Part shown: positions 1 to 9,333 of the stretch, one piece after another | Layout: the number at the start of each line of letters is the position of its first letter | How positions within the stretch are numbered: the stretch's first letter is position 1 | From: Pseudomonas arsenicoxydans | GTDB taxonomy: Bacteria > Pseudomonadota > Gammaproteobacteria > Pseudomonadales > Pseudomonadaceae | DNA: 64,000 nucleotides | Assembly: GCF_900103875.1 (NCBI RefSeq) | Contig: NZ_LT629705.1 | Location: forward strand, 2,799,001-2,863,000 | Direction: 5' to 3' | Position numbers and translations under genes: made by a program | The notes under the pieces: generated by a model | The model's database searches: none | What the model saw: the letters and a program-made list of their open reading frames with translations, nothing else | Told to the model about the DNA's origin: nothing

Positions 1-244
1 CGTCCAGTTGCTCGCGCTCAGGCTGGTTGGCTTCGCTTTTAAGCATTTGACTCCAGGCCTCGATTCTTCCTTGGGCAGCGCCGAGCGGGCCGTAGCGCTT
101 TTCGGCTGTCTGCAGAATCTGTGAAATCTCCCAGTTGGCCCAGACACTGCCCAGTCCAGTCAGTAGAAAACCCGCCAGCAGCAGCCATCCGCCGAGCCGA
201 AATCGGAGCGCTGGCCATCCTGGACTACGCCGGCGACTGGACAT
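1..244 (-). CDS. LapG-like periplasmic cysteine protease, N-terminal part (cut by window edge)
   Basis: About 81 codons read from an ATG at 244 towards the left edge, so the catalytic part lies outside. A basic start and a hydrophobic segment (about residues 18-36) form an export signal. It is followed by a stretch containing YGPLGAAQGRIEAW, which resembles the region just after the signal in LapG (transglutaminase-like cysteine protease family, BTLCP). LapG cleaves large surface adhesins such as LapA when c-di-GMP is low and its inner-membrane partner LapD releases it. LapD is not in the window. The Cys-His-Asp triad cannot be checked. The identification rests on one N-terminal motif from memory; it may be a LapG paralogue rather than the main LapG. 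Confidence 0.6.
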   Translation of the reverse strand, partial: MSSRRRSPGWPALRFRLGGWLLLAGFLLTGLGSVWANWEISQILQTAEKRYGPLGAAQGRIEAWSQMLKSEANQPEREQLD

Positions 245-336
245 GTCTGGCTGCTGCTCGGGTGCAGATGACTGAAGTCTAGGCGCAGTTCTTTAAAAGG
301 GTGGGGTGATCGTCGGGTCAGTCCGCGGATCAGGGC

Positions 337-738
337 TCAGGATTTGCGCAGGGTTTTCTGTTTGAGGATGTAGATCGTCACCAGCACCGCGCTGGTCAGC
401 ATGAATCCACGGGCCCACGGCAGTGGTACCAGATAGCAGGAAAACAGGATGCTCACCCACATCAGCCCGATGGCGTAGACCTTGCCCTTGAGCGGGATGC
501 CGTTGCCGTCGAGGTAGTCGCGAATCCACGGGCCAAGCTGCGGATGCTCGACCAGCCACTGGTAAAAGCGTGGCGAACTTCGAGCGAAGCAGGCGGCCGC
601 CAGCAGCAGGAACGGGGTGGTGGGCAACACCGGCAGGAAAATCCCGATCACCCCCAGCGCTACGCTCAGCCAGCCGATGGCCAGCAGCACGTAACGCAAC
701 ATCAGGGAGCGGTTGCCTATGGGTTTGTCCATAGGCAA
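337..738 (-). CDS. YbaN-like (DUF454) inner-membrane protein
   Basis: A 133-residue protein dominated by hydrophobic helices near residues 14-52 and 88-128, joined by a short polar part with conserved-looking HPQLGPWIRDY. The first hydrophobic block with its PVLPTTPFLLLAA stretch is typical of the DUF454/YbaN family, small inner-membrane proteins without an established biochemical function. It lies five bases downstream of the YecA-type gene on the same strand, so the two are probably co-transcribed. ATG start at 738. Length fits the family. Confidence 0.8.
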   Translation of the reverse strand: MPMDKPIGNRSLMLRYVLLAIGWLSVALGVIGIFLPVLPTTPFLLLAAACFARSSPRFYQWLVEHPQLGPWIRDYLDGNGIPLKGKVYAIGLMWVSILFSCYLVPLPWARGFMLTSAVLVTIYILKQKTLRKS

Positions 739-742
739 AACC

Positions 743-1330
743 TTAGTGGTGACGTGGCTTGAGGATCGCCGGTTTTTCGTCTGGCGCCTGGCACAGCAGG
801 TACAGGGCGGTCAGCGCTTCCGGGATCTGCACGATCATGTCGTCCATCAGGTTGGCGTCTTTGGCGATGTCTTCGAACTCAGGCTGTTCGTCGAACAGAC
901 CCGAACCGACCATGATCGGCAGCAGCATTTCGCTGACTTCGTCTTCGGCGGTTTCGAACCAGGCCGCTTCGCGCAGGAACACGCCTTCCATGAAGCCGAT
1001 GCACCAGCCGCGCAGGTCGGAATCGTCCGGCTCCTCGCCCAGGTCCAGCTCACACGGCAGCTCGAATTCTTCATCGGAGGCCAGTTGGCGAGCGATGTGC
1101 GCCTTGAGCGCGAGCAGGGTGGATTCGATGGCTTCACGCTCGGTGTCGTCGGCGTAATGCGGCTCTTCGGCGAAAAGGGCGTCGATCCATTCACGATCCG
1201 GCACCACTTCGGAGCAGATCGACAGCGCGGTGAGGTAGCCGTGGGCGGCCACATAGTCCAGCGCCTCGTCATGCAGTTCGTCGGCGTCGAGGAAGACTTG
1301 CAAACGGGTTAGTTGCTCAGCGAAGGACAT
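743..1330 (-). CDS. YecA/YgfB family protein (UPF0149)
   Basis: A 195-residue acidic protein. Residues about 10-190 contain the family pattern: a helical start, then EFELPCELDLGE, a DLRGWCIGFMEGVFL segment and an LPIMVGSGL segment. Family members are small cytoplasmic proteins of uncertain role, some with a C-terminal metal-binding tail that is absent here. I chose the ATG at 1330 because AAGG stands at the right distance upstream; the reading frame stays open further upstream into the REP region but without a ribosome site. It probably heads a two-gene unit with the YbaN-like gene. Confidence 0.8.
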   Translation of the reverse strand: MSFAEQLTRLQVFLDADELHDEALDYVAAHGYLTALSICSEVVPDREWIDALFAEEPHYADDTEREAIESTLLALKAHIARQLASDEEFELPCELDLGEEPDDSDLRGWCIGFMEGVFLREAAWFETAEDEVSEMLLPIMVGSGLFDEQPEFEDIAKDANLMDDMIVQIPEALTALYLLCQAPDEKPAILKPRHH

Positions 1331-1430
1331 TAAAGGGCTACCTTGGGAATTAACAGATGCGGGAATTCTAGGCCTTCTTGAGCACACAGGCCAGCCGCGC
1401 GGCATATTTGCACCCCGGAACACCACAATC

Positions 1431-1523
1431 CCTGTGGGAGCGGGCTTGCCCGCGATGGGCCGGTACATCCAATACATCTATCGCCAGACACGCCGCCATC
1501 GCGGGCAAGCCCGCTCCCACAGG
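1431..1523. repeat. REP palindrome pair (inverted), upstream of recQ
   Basis: CCTGTGGGAGCGGGCTTGCC starts at 1431 and its inverted copy runs from about 1498 to 1523, separated by about 40 bases. Each unit is itself a small palindrome. This is the common Pseudomonas REP doublet and fills most of the 400-base gap between the YecA-type gene and recQ. I see no gene in the rest of this gap. Confidence 0.9.
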
Positions 1524-1730
1524 TTTTGCGGTGTATTGACGTAGGTGTGTCTTCTCAGCGGCACCCTTTGAGGAGGAGGCCTCGGGTATACTCGCGCGTT
1601 TTGTGATGCCCTGCTGGCGTCGCGGCTGAAATGTGAAGCGTCATGCAACGCGCACTTACGATTTGTCGGTGCAGCTTTCGTGGTTCTGAACCAGCCTTGC
1701 AGGGATGTTTCGGTGATTTTTGGAGTTTTT

Positions 1731-3857
1731 ATGCTCGAGCAGGCTCAACGCGTCCTCAAGGACATCTTCGGCTACGACAGTTTCCGTGGCCGTCAGGGTG
1801 CAATCATTGAGCGCGTGGCCAGTGGCGGCGACGCCTTGGTGCTGATGCCTACCGGTGGCGGCAAATCCCTGTGTTTCCAGGTGCCCGCACTGCTGCGCGA
1901 AGGTCTGGCCGTGGTGGTGTCGCCGCTGATTGCGCTGATGGACGATCAGGTCGCCACCCTCGAAGAACTGGGTGTCGCCGCCGCTGCACTGAACTCAACG
2001 CTCAGTGCCGAGCAGCAGCGCGACCTCGCTGCGCGGATCAAACGCGGCGAAGTGAAGATGCTGTATCTGGCGCCCGAACGACTGGTCCAGCCTCGGATGC
2101 TGGCCTTCCTGCAAAGTCTTGAAATTGCCCTGTTCGCCATCGACGAAGCGCACTGTGTGTCCCAATGGGGCCACGATTTCCGTCGCGAATACCTGCAACT
2201 GGGCCAGTTGGCGGAGTTGTTCCCCAACGTCCCGCGCATAGCCCTGACGGCCACTGCGGACAAACGCACCCGTGAAGAAATCGTCGACCGACTGCATCTG
2301 CACAATGCCGAGCGCTTTTTGTCGAGCTTTGACCGTCCCAACATTTTCTACCGCATCGTGCCCAAGGAGCAGCCGCGCAAGCAGTTGCTGGCGTTCCTCG
2401 CCGAGCGCCGCAGCGATGCCGGCATCGTCTATTGCCTGTCGCGCAAGAAAGTCGACGAAGTGGCGGTGTTTCTCAGTGAGCAAGGCTTCCCGGCGCTGCC
2501 GTACCACGCCGGGTTGCCCAACGACACCCGCGCCCATCACCAGAAGCGCTTCCTCAACGAGGAGGGCCTGATCATGGTCGCCACCGTGGCGTTCGGCATG
2601 GGCATCGACAAGCCTAACGTGCGTTTTGTCGCTCACCTCGACTTGCCGAAATCCCTTGAGGCGTACTACCAGGAAACCGGTCGCGGCGGCCGTGATGGCC
2701 TGCCGGCGGATGCCTGGATGGCCTACGGCCTGCAAGACGTGGTGATGCTCAAGCAGATGCTGCAAAACTCCGAAGGCGATGAGCGTCACAAGCGTCTGGA
2801 GCAGCACAAGCTCGACGCCATGCTCTCGCTGTGCGAAGAAACCCGCTGCCGTCGCCAGACCCTGCTGGCCTACTTCGACGAAGACATGCCAGAGCCTTGC
2901 GGTCATTGCGATAACTGCGTCGACGGCGTGCAGACCTGGGACGCCACCGAGCCGGCCCGTCAGGCGCTTTCGGCGATCTACCGCACCGGCCAGCGTTATG
3001 GCGTCGGCCATCTGGTGGATGTGTTGCTGGGCAAGGACAACGAAAAGGTCCGCAGCTTCGGTCATCAACATCTGTCGGTTTATGGTGTCGGCAAAGCGAT
3101 GGGCGAGAGCGAATGGCGCTCCCTGTTCCGTCAGCTGGTGGCCCGTGGTCTGGCCGATATCGACCTTGAAGGCTACGGCGGCCTGCGCCTGAGCGATACC
3201 TGCCGACCGCTGCTCAAGGGCGAAGTGACCCTGGAATTGCGCCGCGACCTGAAACCGCAAACCACCGCCAAAAGCAGCAAGAGCCAGGCGAGCCAACTGG
3301 TGCGCGGCGAAGAGCGCGAACAGTGGGAAGCCTTGCGCGCCCTGCGTCGCAAGCTTGCCGAAGAACATGGTGTACCGCCCTACGTCATCTTCCCCGACTC
3401 GACCTTGCTGGAAATGCTCCGCAGCCAGCCGACCTCGCTGGCGGAAATGGCCACGGTCAGCGGCGTCGGCGCGCGCAAGCTGGAGCGTTACGGCGATGCC
3501 TTCCTCGAAGTGTTGGGTGGGCAGGTCGAGGCGCCGAAAGTGGTGGCCGACGTACGCCACGAGCTGATCACCCTGGCCCGGGCCGGCATGACACCGCTAC
3601 AAATTGCCGGTCAGCTGCAATGTTCGGAAAAGAATGTCTACACCATGCTCGCCGAGGCCATCGGCAAACAGCAGTTATCGCTGGAACAGGCGCTGGATCT
3701 GCCGGAAGAATTGATGGGCGAAGTCCAGGACGCATTCCTCGACGGCGAAGGCGAGTTGCCGCCGGTTTCGGAGATCGCCGCGTTGTTTGCGGGGAGAGTG
3801 CCGGAAGGGGTTTTGTACTGCGTACGGGCGGCGCTGCAATCTGAATTTGAGGTTTAA
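1731..3857 (+). CDS. recQ: ATP-dependent DNA helicase RecQ
   Basis: A 708-residue 3'-5' superfamily 2 DNA helicase that unwinds forks and recombination intermediates. Walker A TGGGKS lies near residue 43, the DEAH box with the following aromatic-rich loop ([14 protein letters not shown]) near 137-150, the second RecA-like domain near 215-330, the RecQ zinc-binding cysteines (CEETRCRR and CGHCDNC) near 367-397, a winged-helix domain, and an HRDC domain near 525-600. About 100 residues after HRDC contain a helix-turn-helix-like segment, longer than E. coli RecQ. Start ATG 1731 has GGAG nine bases before; earlier in-frame codons would overlap untranslated sequence. Confidence 0.96.
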   Translation: MLEQAQRVLKDIFGYDSFRGRQGAIIERVASGGDALVLMPTGGGKSLCFQVPALLREGLAVVVSPLIALMDDQVATLEELGVAAAALNSTLSAEQQRDLAARIKRGEVKMLYLAPERLVQPRMLAFLQSLEIALFAIDEAHCVSQWGHDFRREYLQLGQLAELFPNVPRIALTATADKRTREEIVDRLHLHNAERFLSSFDRPNIFYRIVPKEQPRKQLLAFLAERRSDAGIVYCLSRKKVDEVAVFLSEQGFPALPYHAGLPNDTRAHHQKRFLNEEGLIMVATVAFGMGIDKPNVRFVAHLDLPKSLEAYYQETGRGGRDGLPADAWMAYGLQDVVMLKQMLQNSEGDERHKRLEQHKLDAMLSLCEETRCRRQTLLAYFDEDMPEPCGHCDNCVDGVQTWDATEPARQALSAIYRTGQRYGVGHLVDVLLGKDNEKVRSFGHQHLSVYGVGKAMGESEWRSLFRQLVARGLADIDLEGYGGLRLSDTCRPLLKGEVTLELRRDLKPQTTAKSSKSQASQLVRGEEREQWEALRALRRKLAEEHGVPPYVIFPDSTLLEMLRSQPTSLAEMATVSGVGARKLERYGDAFLEVLGGQVEAPKVVADVRHELITLARAGMTPLQIAGQLQCSEKNVYTMLAEAIGKQQLSLEQALDLPEELMGEVQDAFLDGEGELPPVSEIAALFAGRVPEGVLYCVRAALQSEFEV

Positions 3858-3930
3858 GTGACCTGCCGGGGTGGTTTAACGATTCACTACAGGCCAGTCC
3901 TTGCCTCAAGCCAATGGTCATGCTTAGCTG

Positions 3931-3943
3931 ACTAATAATTAGT
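3931..3943. promoter_or_regulatory. Palindrome ACTAATAATTAGT, probable MarR-type operator
   Basis: A perfect 6+1+6 inverted repeat of AT-rich sequence 33 bases before the MarR-family gene. MarR proteins usually bind such palindromes and repress their own gene. Inferred from position and symmetry only. Confidence 0.45.
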
Positions 3944-3976
3944 TTTTCTCTATTTCAGTCTGATCATGAGTGTTTT

Positions 3977-4411
3977 ATGCCGTTAACCGATCAACACCGT
4001 TTTGGCATGCAACTGGCCCAGATGTCGCGTGGCTGGCGTGCCGAACTGGACCGCCGTCTGGCAGGCCTCGGATTGTCCCAGGCTCGCTGGCTGGTGCTGC
4101 TGCACCTGGCGCGTTTCGAGGAAGCGCCGACCCAACGTGAACTGGCGCAAAGCGTCGGCGTCGAAGGGCCGACCCTGGCCCGGTTGCTTGATAGCCTGGA
4201 AAGTCAGGGACTGGTCCAGCGCCAATCGGTGCTGGAAGACCGTCGGGCGAAGAAAATCGTCCTGTGCTCCCCGGCCCGACCCCTGATCGAACAAATTGAA
4301 ACCATTGCCAATCAGTTGCGCCACGAACTGTTCGAAGGCGTGGATGAAGCGGACTTGAAGATCTGCATGCGCGTTCACGGGCACATTCTGGCGAACCTGG
4401 AAAAATCTTGA
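3977..4411 (+). CDS. MarR/SlyA family transcriptional regulator
   Basis: A 144-residue winged-helix regulator. The HTH spans about residues 55-80 (TQRELAQSVGVEGPTLARLL), followed by the wing with the family signature EDRRAKKI near 95-102, and helices at both ends for dimerisation. It resembles SlyA-like members that respond to phenolic or oxidative signals, but its ligand cannot be told from the sequence. A palindrome just upstream suggests autoregulation. It precedes the FimV-like gene on the same strand with a 128-base gap that holds a separate hairpin, so co-transcription is uncertain. Confidence 0.88.
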   Translation: MPLTDQHRFGMQLAQMSRGWRAELDRRLAGLGLSQARWLVLLHLARFEEAPTQRELAQSVGVEGPTLARLLDSLESQGLVQRQSVLEDRRAKKIVLCSPARPLIEQIETIANQLRHELFEGVDEADLKICMRVHGHILANLEKS

Positions 4412-4479
4412 GGCATAACCGCGTGTCAGCTTTTTGAGATACCCCGTTGAGCGGACTATAAAGAACTACTAGGCAATAT

Positions 4480-4506
4480 CGTGTTCGTACCGGATGTGCG
4501 AACACG
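4480..4506. promoter_or_regulatory. Inverted repeat CGTGTTCG...CGAACACG before the FimV-like gene
   Basis: Perfect 8-base arms (4480-4487 and 4499-4506) around an 11-base loop, lying 33 bases before the FimV-like start. No T-run follows, so it looks more like an operator or an mRNA 5' structure than a terminator. Function unknown. Confidence 0.4.
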
Positions 4507-4539
4507 TACAGGTTGGTTCTGGTTATCTAAGGGATGCAC

Positions 4540-6321
4540 ATGCTCGAGAGTTGGCACGTTGTTTTGCGGTGTTGCGCCAGGCTGCTTCTGGTCGGTGGTG
4601 CTGTCACTTACTCGGCATTGGCCCCTGCGCTGGGACTGGGCGAGATCACCCTTCATTCCGCGTTGAATCAGCCGTTGCGTGCCGACATTGCCTTGGTGGA
4701 TATCGGCAGTCTGGAGGAGGGCGAGCTCTCCGTCAGCCTGGCGACGGCGGATGAGTTCAGCCGCGCCGGCGTCGATCGGGTGTTCTTCCTCAACGACCTG
4801 AAGTTCACACCGGTGCTGCGGGGCAACCGCAGCTTCATCCGGGTGACCTCCAACAAACCGGTCAATGAACCCTTCCTGAATTTCCTGGTGCAGCTCAATC
4901 AGCCCAACGGACGTTTGCTGCGCGAGTACACGGTACTGATCGATCCGCCGGGTTCACCCGGGATTGTGCCGGCCGATGACGAACCGCTCGCCAGCCAGCC
5001 AAACTCTCCCTTCCCGAGTGTCAAACCGGCCACTGCGTCAGCACCAGCGGCGAAGAAGTCCGCGACGGCGCCCAAGGTCGATCCACTTGTCTCGCCCCCT
5101 GTGAGCGATCCCGTTGCCGAACAACTGGCCGCCAGCATTTTGCAAAACCAGCAACTGCAAAAGACCGTCGATGAGTTGAGCGCGAAGCTCAAGGTTCAGG
5201 ACGAACAGGCCGCTGGCCAGAAAAAACAGGTATCCGAACTGCAAACCCAACTGGCGGAGATCAAGCAGGCACCGCCTGTAACGCCAGTCGCGGCAGCGCC
5301 TGCTGCCCCGGTCGTTGTTCAAGAGGCCGACAGCCAGTGGCCGCTGATCATCGGCTTGCTGGGGTTGATAGCGTTGGTGTTGCTGGGGCTGTTTGTTCGC
5401 CGCCGACAACAGCGCGCTCAGGTACTGGCGCCGGATCCAGCCGTTTTGCCGTCACGCCACGAGCCGTTGCTCGATCGGGCCGCAGCTGCGGTGGAAAAGG
5501 CTCCAACGCCCGCAGTGCCCCCCGAACACCATGAGGAAACGACGACGGGTGATGTGCTGGAAGGCGTTGGCATCTACCTGGCTTATGGCCGTTATTCCGA
5601 AGCAGCCGGTTTGTTGCGAGACGCCTTGGCCAAGCAACCACAGCGCACGGAGCTGGCAGTGCAACTGCTGGAAGTTCTCGGCAAACAAGGTGATGTTCGC
5701 GCCTATGAGGCGCAGGAAAACAGCTTGCGCGACGCCGGGTTCGACCTGCAAACACTTCAGGACATTCGCGCCCGGTATCCGAAACTGAGCGCGATGCCGG
5801 TGCCCGTGCCGGTAGCTGCGGCGGCGACAAACATCGTTGCGGTGAAACCCGAAAGCGCGCCCGCCGACGAATTCCAGTTGAACCTGGATGACCTGTCGAT
5901 GGATGCGAATTGGGATCTGGTCAGCCCCTTCGAAACGACCAAACCTGCCAATGCACCGCCCAAGGCAGCTGAGCCTGCGTTCGCTTCAAACCTGCACGTA
6001 TTGCCCGATGTGTTCGAGATGCCCGACGAGATCACCCTGGACGAACCCGAATCCGAACTCGAATGGGGGCCCGAACCAGACTCACAGTCTCTGGGTGACG
6101 ACTTTCTCGACGCGTTCAGCGACAGCGGGCAATCGCTTGCGCTTGAACCCCTCGACCTTGAACCGGCCAGGCCGACCAGCGCTGGCAAGCTGGAACAAGC
6201 CCAGAACTGCATCGACGACGGTGATCTGGACAGCGCCATCGAACTGCTCAACGAGTTGTTGAAAGAAGGGGATGAGCCGCTCAAGCAGACCGCCCGGAGT
6301 CTGTTGGCCGGAATCCGCTGA
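4540..6321 (+). CDS. FimV-like membrane protein
   Basis: About 593 residues. A signal/anchor (about 10-30) precedes the FimV N-terminal domain (GLGEITLHSALNQPLRADI onward, to about residue 145), a Pro/Ala-rich linker, a coiled coil (about 190-245), a transmembrane helix near 267-285 with basic RRRQQR after it, and an acidic cytoplasmic part with a TPR-like segment (about 340-400). The last 50 residues match the FimV C-terminal motif (AQNCIDDGDLDSAIELLNEL). FimV organises the cell pole, type IV pili and flagella; this shorter paralogue lacks an obvious LysM domain. I prefer ATG 4540 because TAAGGG sits six bases before it; ATG 4534 touches that site. Confidence 0.85.
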   Translation: MLESWHVVLRCCARLLLVGGAVTYSALAPALGLGEITLHSALNQPLRADIALVDIGSLEEGELSVSLATADEFSRAGVDRVFFLNDLKFTPVLRGNRSFIRVTSNKPVNEPFLNFLVQLNQPNGRLLREYTVLIDPPGSPGIVPADDEPLASQPNSPFPSVKPATASAPAAKKSATAPKVDPLVSPPVSDPVAEQLAASILQNQQLQKTVDELSAKLKVQDEQAAGQKKQVSELQTQLAEIKQAPPVTPVAAAPAAPVVVQEADSQWPLIIGLLGLIALVLLGLFVRRRQQRAQVLAPDPAVLPSRHEPLLDRAAAAVEKAPTPAVPPEHHEETTTGDVLEGVGIYLAYGRYSEAAGLLRDALAKQPQRTELAVQLLEVLGKQGDVRAYEAQENSLRDAGFDLQTLQDIRARYPKLSAMPVPVPVAAAATNIVAVKPESAPADEFQLNLDDLSMDANWDLVSPFETTKPANAPPKAAEPAFASNLHVLPDVFEMPDEITLDEPESELEWGPEPDSQSLGDDFLDAFSDSGQSLALEPLDLEPARPTSAGKLEQAQNCIDDGDLDSAIELLNELLKEGDEPLKQTARSLLAGIR

Positions 6322-6366
6322 GCCACTACACTGGCGGCGCACTCAGGTTCAGGAATTCGGCCCATC

Positions 6367-6654
6367 ATGACCACGCAAAAACCGGAAATCGTCATCACCT
6401 ACTGCACGCAATGCCAATGGCTGTTGCGCGCAGCCTGGTTGGCGCAAGAACTGCTCAGCACCTTCGGTGACGACCTGGGCAAGGTCTCGCTGGTGCCTGG
6501 CACTGGCGGTGTCTTCCACATTTTCTGTGACGAGGTGCAGCTCTGGGAGCGCAAGGCTGATGGTGGTTTCCCGGAAGCCAAGGTGCTCAAGCAGCGGGTC
6601 CGCGATCAGATCGATCCTGACCGCGACCTGGGCCACAACGACCGGACTCAGTGA
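6367..6654 (+). CDS. SelT/SelW/SelH-family (Rdx) redox protein, Cys form
   Basis: A 95-residue thioredoxin-fold protein with CxxC (CTQC) near residues 14-17 and the family GGVFHIFCD / LWERKADGGFPEAKVLKQ pattern. Animal members carry selenocysteine in the second position of this motif; here both are cysteine. The role in bacteria is not established beyond a likely thiol-redox function. It ends inside the 3' end of the convergent transporter gene (7-base overlap). It follows the FimV-like gene by 45 bases and may share its transcript. Confidence 0.82.
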   Translation: MTTQKPEIVITYCTQCQWLLRAAWLAQELLSTFGDDLGKVSLVPGTGGVFHIFCDEVQLWERKADGGFPEAKVLKQRVRDQIDPDRDLGHNDRTQ

Positions 6655-7541
6655 GAGGCGGCCTCGGCCGCCACGGTTTTTTTGCTGGAACCGCCCGACA
6701 ACCTGCTGGAAACCACAATTGCGACGATGATTAACGCACCGCCGATCAGCATGCGCAGCGTCGGGTTTTCATCGAACAACAGCCATGCCACGGTGATCCC
6801 GTAGACCGGCTCCAGGGCGAACACCACGGCGGCGGTGCGCGCCTTGATGACTGCCAGGCTGGCGACGAACAAACTGTGGGCAACCCCGGTGCAGAACACG
6901 CCGAGCAGACCGATCCACAGCCAGTCGATAGCACGCACCTCGCTCAATTGCGGCGCTGCCACTGGCAGCAGGCACAGCGCGACCACCACGTTCTGACACA
7001 GCGCGGCCTGCACCGCCGGGATTCGCCCGGAGCTGGCGCGGTTGGTCAGCGACAGCAGGGCGAACAGCAAGCCTGAACCGACTGCCCAGAGCAGGCCTAC
7101 GGTGGCACCACTTGCCAGATCGAAGTCAGGCGTGACCAGCACCAGCCCGACACTCACCAGCACGACCAAGAGGATTTCATTGGCGCGAATCCGCTCACGG
7201 AAAATCAGCCCTTCGAGGATCACGGTAAACGCCGGGAAGCTGGCGAAACCCAGGGTCGCAATCGCCACGCCCGCCACTTTCACCGCAATGAAAAAACTCA
7301 CCCAATGCCCTGCCAGCAGCAAGCCGCTGAGCAGCAGGCGTCGCCAGTCCAGCGCTTCGAGTTTCTGCCAACGCGTGTTGCTGGCGAACCGTGCGAAGAA
7401 TGCCAAGGCCAGTACGGCAAAAGCGGCCCGACCAAAAACGATGACCGCGGGGGAGGCGGCAGCGAGTTTGCCGAACACACCAGTCAGGCCAAACATCAGT
7501 GCGCCGATATGCAGGGCGCCGAGGGCGGTACGGGGAGTCAT
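6648..7541 (-). CDS. EamA/DMT-superfamily exporter
   Basis: A 297-residue inner-membrane protein with about ten hydrophobic helices arranged as two EamA repeats (about residues 8-140 and 150-280). Such transporters usually export metabolites or amino acids; the substrate is not visible. The AraC-type gene lies 74 bases upstream on the same strand, so this is probably a regulator-exporter operon. The C-terminus overlaps the SelW-like gene from the other strand by 7 bases. Confidence 0.88.
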   Translation of the reverse strand: MTPRTALGALHIGALMFGLTGVFGKLAAASPAVIVFGRAAFAVLALAFFARFASNTRWQKLEALDWRRLLLSGLLLAGHWVSFFIAVKVAGVAIATLGFASFPAFTVILEGLIFRERIRANEILLVVLVSVGLVLVTPDFDLASGATVGLLWAVGSGLLFALLSLTNRASSGRIPAVQAALCQNVVVALCLLPVAAPQLSEVRAIDWLWIGLLGVFCTGVAHSLFVASLAVIKARTAAVVFALEPVYGITVAWLLFDENPTLRMLIGGALIIVAIVVSSRLSGGSSKKTVAAEAASH

Positions 7542-7615
7542 TGCAATCCTTGAAATTGAACCGGGCCAACAGTCCTACATTGAACCGTGTGAAGCGGGTT
7601 ATGTCTGTCGGCAAA

Positions 7616-8380
7616 CTATCGACTTTTGTCGCCAGCCTCGCGGCGCAGTTTACCCGGCGTCGCACCGAACTCGCGCAACACCGCCGCAGCGAATGCGCTC
7701 TGGGAACTGTAACCGACCCGACTGGCAATTTCGCCGACAGGCAACGGCGAGTCACGCAGCAATCCCACCGCTATATGCAGTCGTCGACTGCGAATGTAAT
7801 CCATCGGCGTCTGCCCGCATTCCGTGACAAACCGTGCGTGCAACCGAGCGCTCGACAAACCGGCGATGCGCGCCAGATCGGCGACCTGCAGCGGATAAGC
7901 CGCGTACTGATCGATGTGCGCATTCAGCGCGGCATACGGCAAGCGTCGACCGCCCACGACGTCAGGCTTGGCGTTGTTGAGGCTGGCCAGCAACAGCACC
8001 GCGCCTTGCTGGGCAATCAACGGATCACTGACCTGACTGGCCGCAAGCCAACTCACCAACTGGCTTTGCCCGGCGTCCAACGGCAGGCGACCGGCATTGT
8101 CGAGCAGGCGTCGACTGGCCTCGGCGTGATCGCCCAGAGACTGCGAAATCCATTGGTCGCTCGGCACATCCAGCACCAGGCAGCGACTGCCATTGCTGCT
8201 GCCGCAGGCGTGATGGAAGCCGGACGGCACCACCACGAAACTCTGTTGCACCACCTGACTGCCACGCCCGCCGACTTCGAAGTCCAGCGCGCCCGAGAGC
8301 CCGAAGACCAGTTGTGCGTGGTCGTGGCTGTGGACGATCAGGTCTTCGGTGTACTGGCGGAGCGTGAGGATCGGTCTCAT
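7616..8380 (-). CDS. AraC family regulator with cupin sensor domain
   Basis: A 254-residue regulator. Residues about 10-130 form a cupin-like sensor (HSHDHAQLVFGLSGALDFEVGG), and about 150-250 hold the AraC double HTH (YPLQVADLARIAGLSSARLH, then PVGEIASRVGYSSQSAFAAA). ATG 8380 is preceded by GGGAGA at good spacing; the TTG at 8398 is less likely. It is divergent from the LpxH-like gene and upstream of the exporter gene, which it probably controls. Confidence 0.88.
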   Translation of the reverse strand: MRPILTLRQYTEDLIVHSHDHAQLVFGLSGALDFEVGGRGSQVVQQSFVVVPSGFHHACGSSNGSRCLVLDVPSDQWISQSLGDHAEASRRLLDNAGRLPLDAGQSQLVSWLAASQVSDPLIAQQGAVLLLASLNNAKPDVVGGRRLPYAALNAHIDQYAAYPLQVADLARIAGLSSARLHARFVTECGQTPMDYIRSRRLHIAVGLLRDSPLPVGEIASRVGYSSQSAFAAAVLREFGATPGKLRREAGDKSR

Positions 8381-8509
8381 CGCAGGTCTCCCGGGCAAGA
8401 TGCGGCCAGTCTACACCGCCCGGGTGCTGTCACAGGACTGACTCGCCACTGTCATGGGCCATTAACCCGACCGGCGCAAGCTTGCCAAAATCTGTCCTGA
8501 GGGTTACCC

Positions 8510-9325
8510 ATGACCAGCGCCGAGCTCGCCAAACCCAGCCGTAAGCAACGTGTGCGGACCTTGTGGATTTCCGATGTGCACCTGGGCACCCGGGATTGCC
8601 AGGCCGAACACCTGTCGCAGTTTCTCAAGGGCTATCACGCGGACAAGATTTACCTGGTCGGCGACATTATCGACGGCTGGAAACTGCGCAGCGGCATGTA
8701 CTGGCCACAGGCGCACACCAATGTGATCCGCCGGCTGCTGACCATGAGCAAGCGGGGCACCGAGGTGATCTACGTCACCGGTAACCACGACGAATTCCTG
8801 CGCCGTTATTCGAAGCTGATGCTGGGTAACATCCAACTGGTGGACGAGGCGGTGCATGTGACCGCCGATGGCCGCCATCTGCTGGTGATCCACGGCGATC
8901 AGTTTGACGTCATCACCCGTTATCACCGCTGGCTGGCCTTTCTTGGCGACTCGGCCTACGAATTCACCCTGACCCTCAACCGCTGGCTGAATCACTGGCG
9001 CGCCCGTTATGGCTATGGCTACTGGTCGTTGTCGGCCTACCTCAAGCACAAGGTGAAAACGGCGGTCAGCTTCATCAGCGATTTTGAAGAGGCCATTGCC
9101 CACGAATGCGTGAAGCGCGAATTGCACGGTGTGGTGTGCGGGCACATTCACCATGCCGAGATCCGCAAGGTCGGCGAGGTGGACTACCTCAATTGCGGGG
9201 ATTGGGTGGAGTCGTGTACGGCGTTGATCGAGCATTGGGACGGGTCGATCGAGTTGTATCGGTTGGCGGATGCGCAGGCGCGGGAGGCTGAATTGAAAGC
9301 TATCAAAGTCGCAGAGCCGGCGTGA
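8510..9325 (+). CDS. UDP-2,3-diacylglucosamine diphosphatase-family metallophosphoesterase (LpxH-like paralogue)
   Basis: A 271-residue calcineurin-type phosphoesterase. The metal-binding motifs are all present: DVHLG (near 22), GDIIDGW (near 51), GNHDE (near 90), HGDQFD (near 128) and GHIHH (near 211). This is the LpxH-like family that cleaves UDP-2,3-diacylglucosamine in lipid A synthesis. It is about 30 residues longer than E. coli LpxH and has an N-terminal basic extension, so it may be a paralogue acting on another pyrophosphate or glycerophospholipid. The gene ends 8 bases before a long perfect hairpin. Confidence 0.82.
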   Translation: MTSAELAKPSRKQRVRTLWISDVHLGTRDCQAEHLSQFLKGYHADKIYLVGDIIDGWKLRSGMYWPQAHTNVIRRLLTMSKRGTEVIYVTGNHDEFLRRYSKLMLGNIQLVDEAVHVTADGRHLLVIHGDQFDVITRYHRWLAFLGDSAYEFTLTLNRWLNHWRARYGYGYWSLSAYLKHKVKTAVSFISDFEEAIAHECVKRELHGVVCGHIHHAEIRKVGEVDYLNCGDWVESCTALIEHWDGSIELYRLADAQAREAELKAIKVAEPA

Positions 9326-9333
9326 ACAGCAAC

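Noticed and set aside
1995..3560. 521-codon minus frame inside recQ
   Set aside because: Antisense to all RecQ motifs; no recognisable domain. Same reasoning for long minus frames at 25636-27186, 41488-42753, 58028-59554 and 62440-63723.
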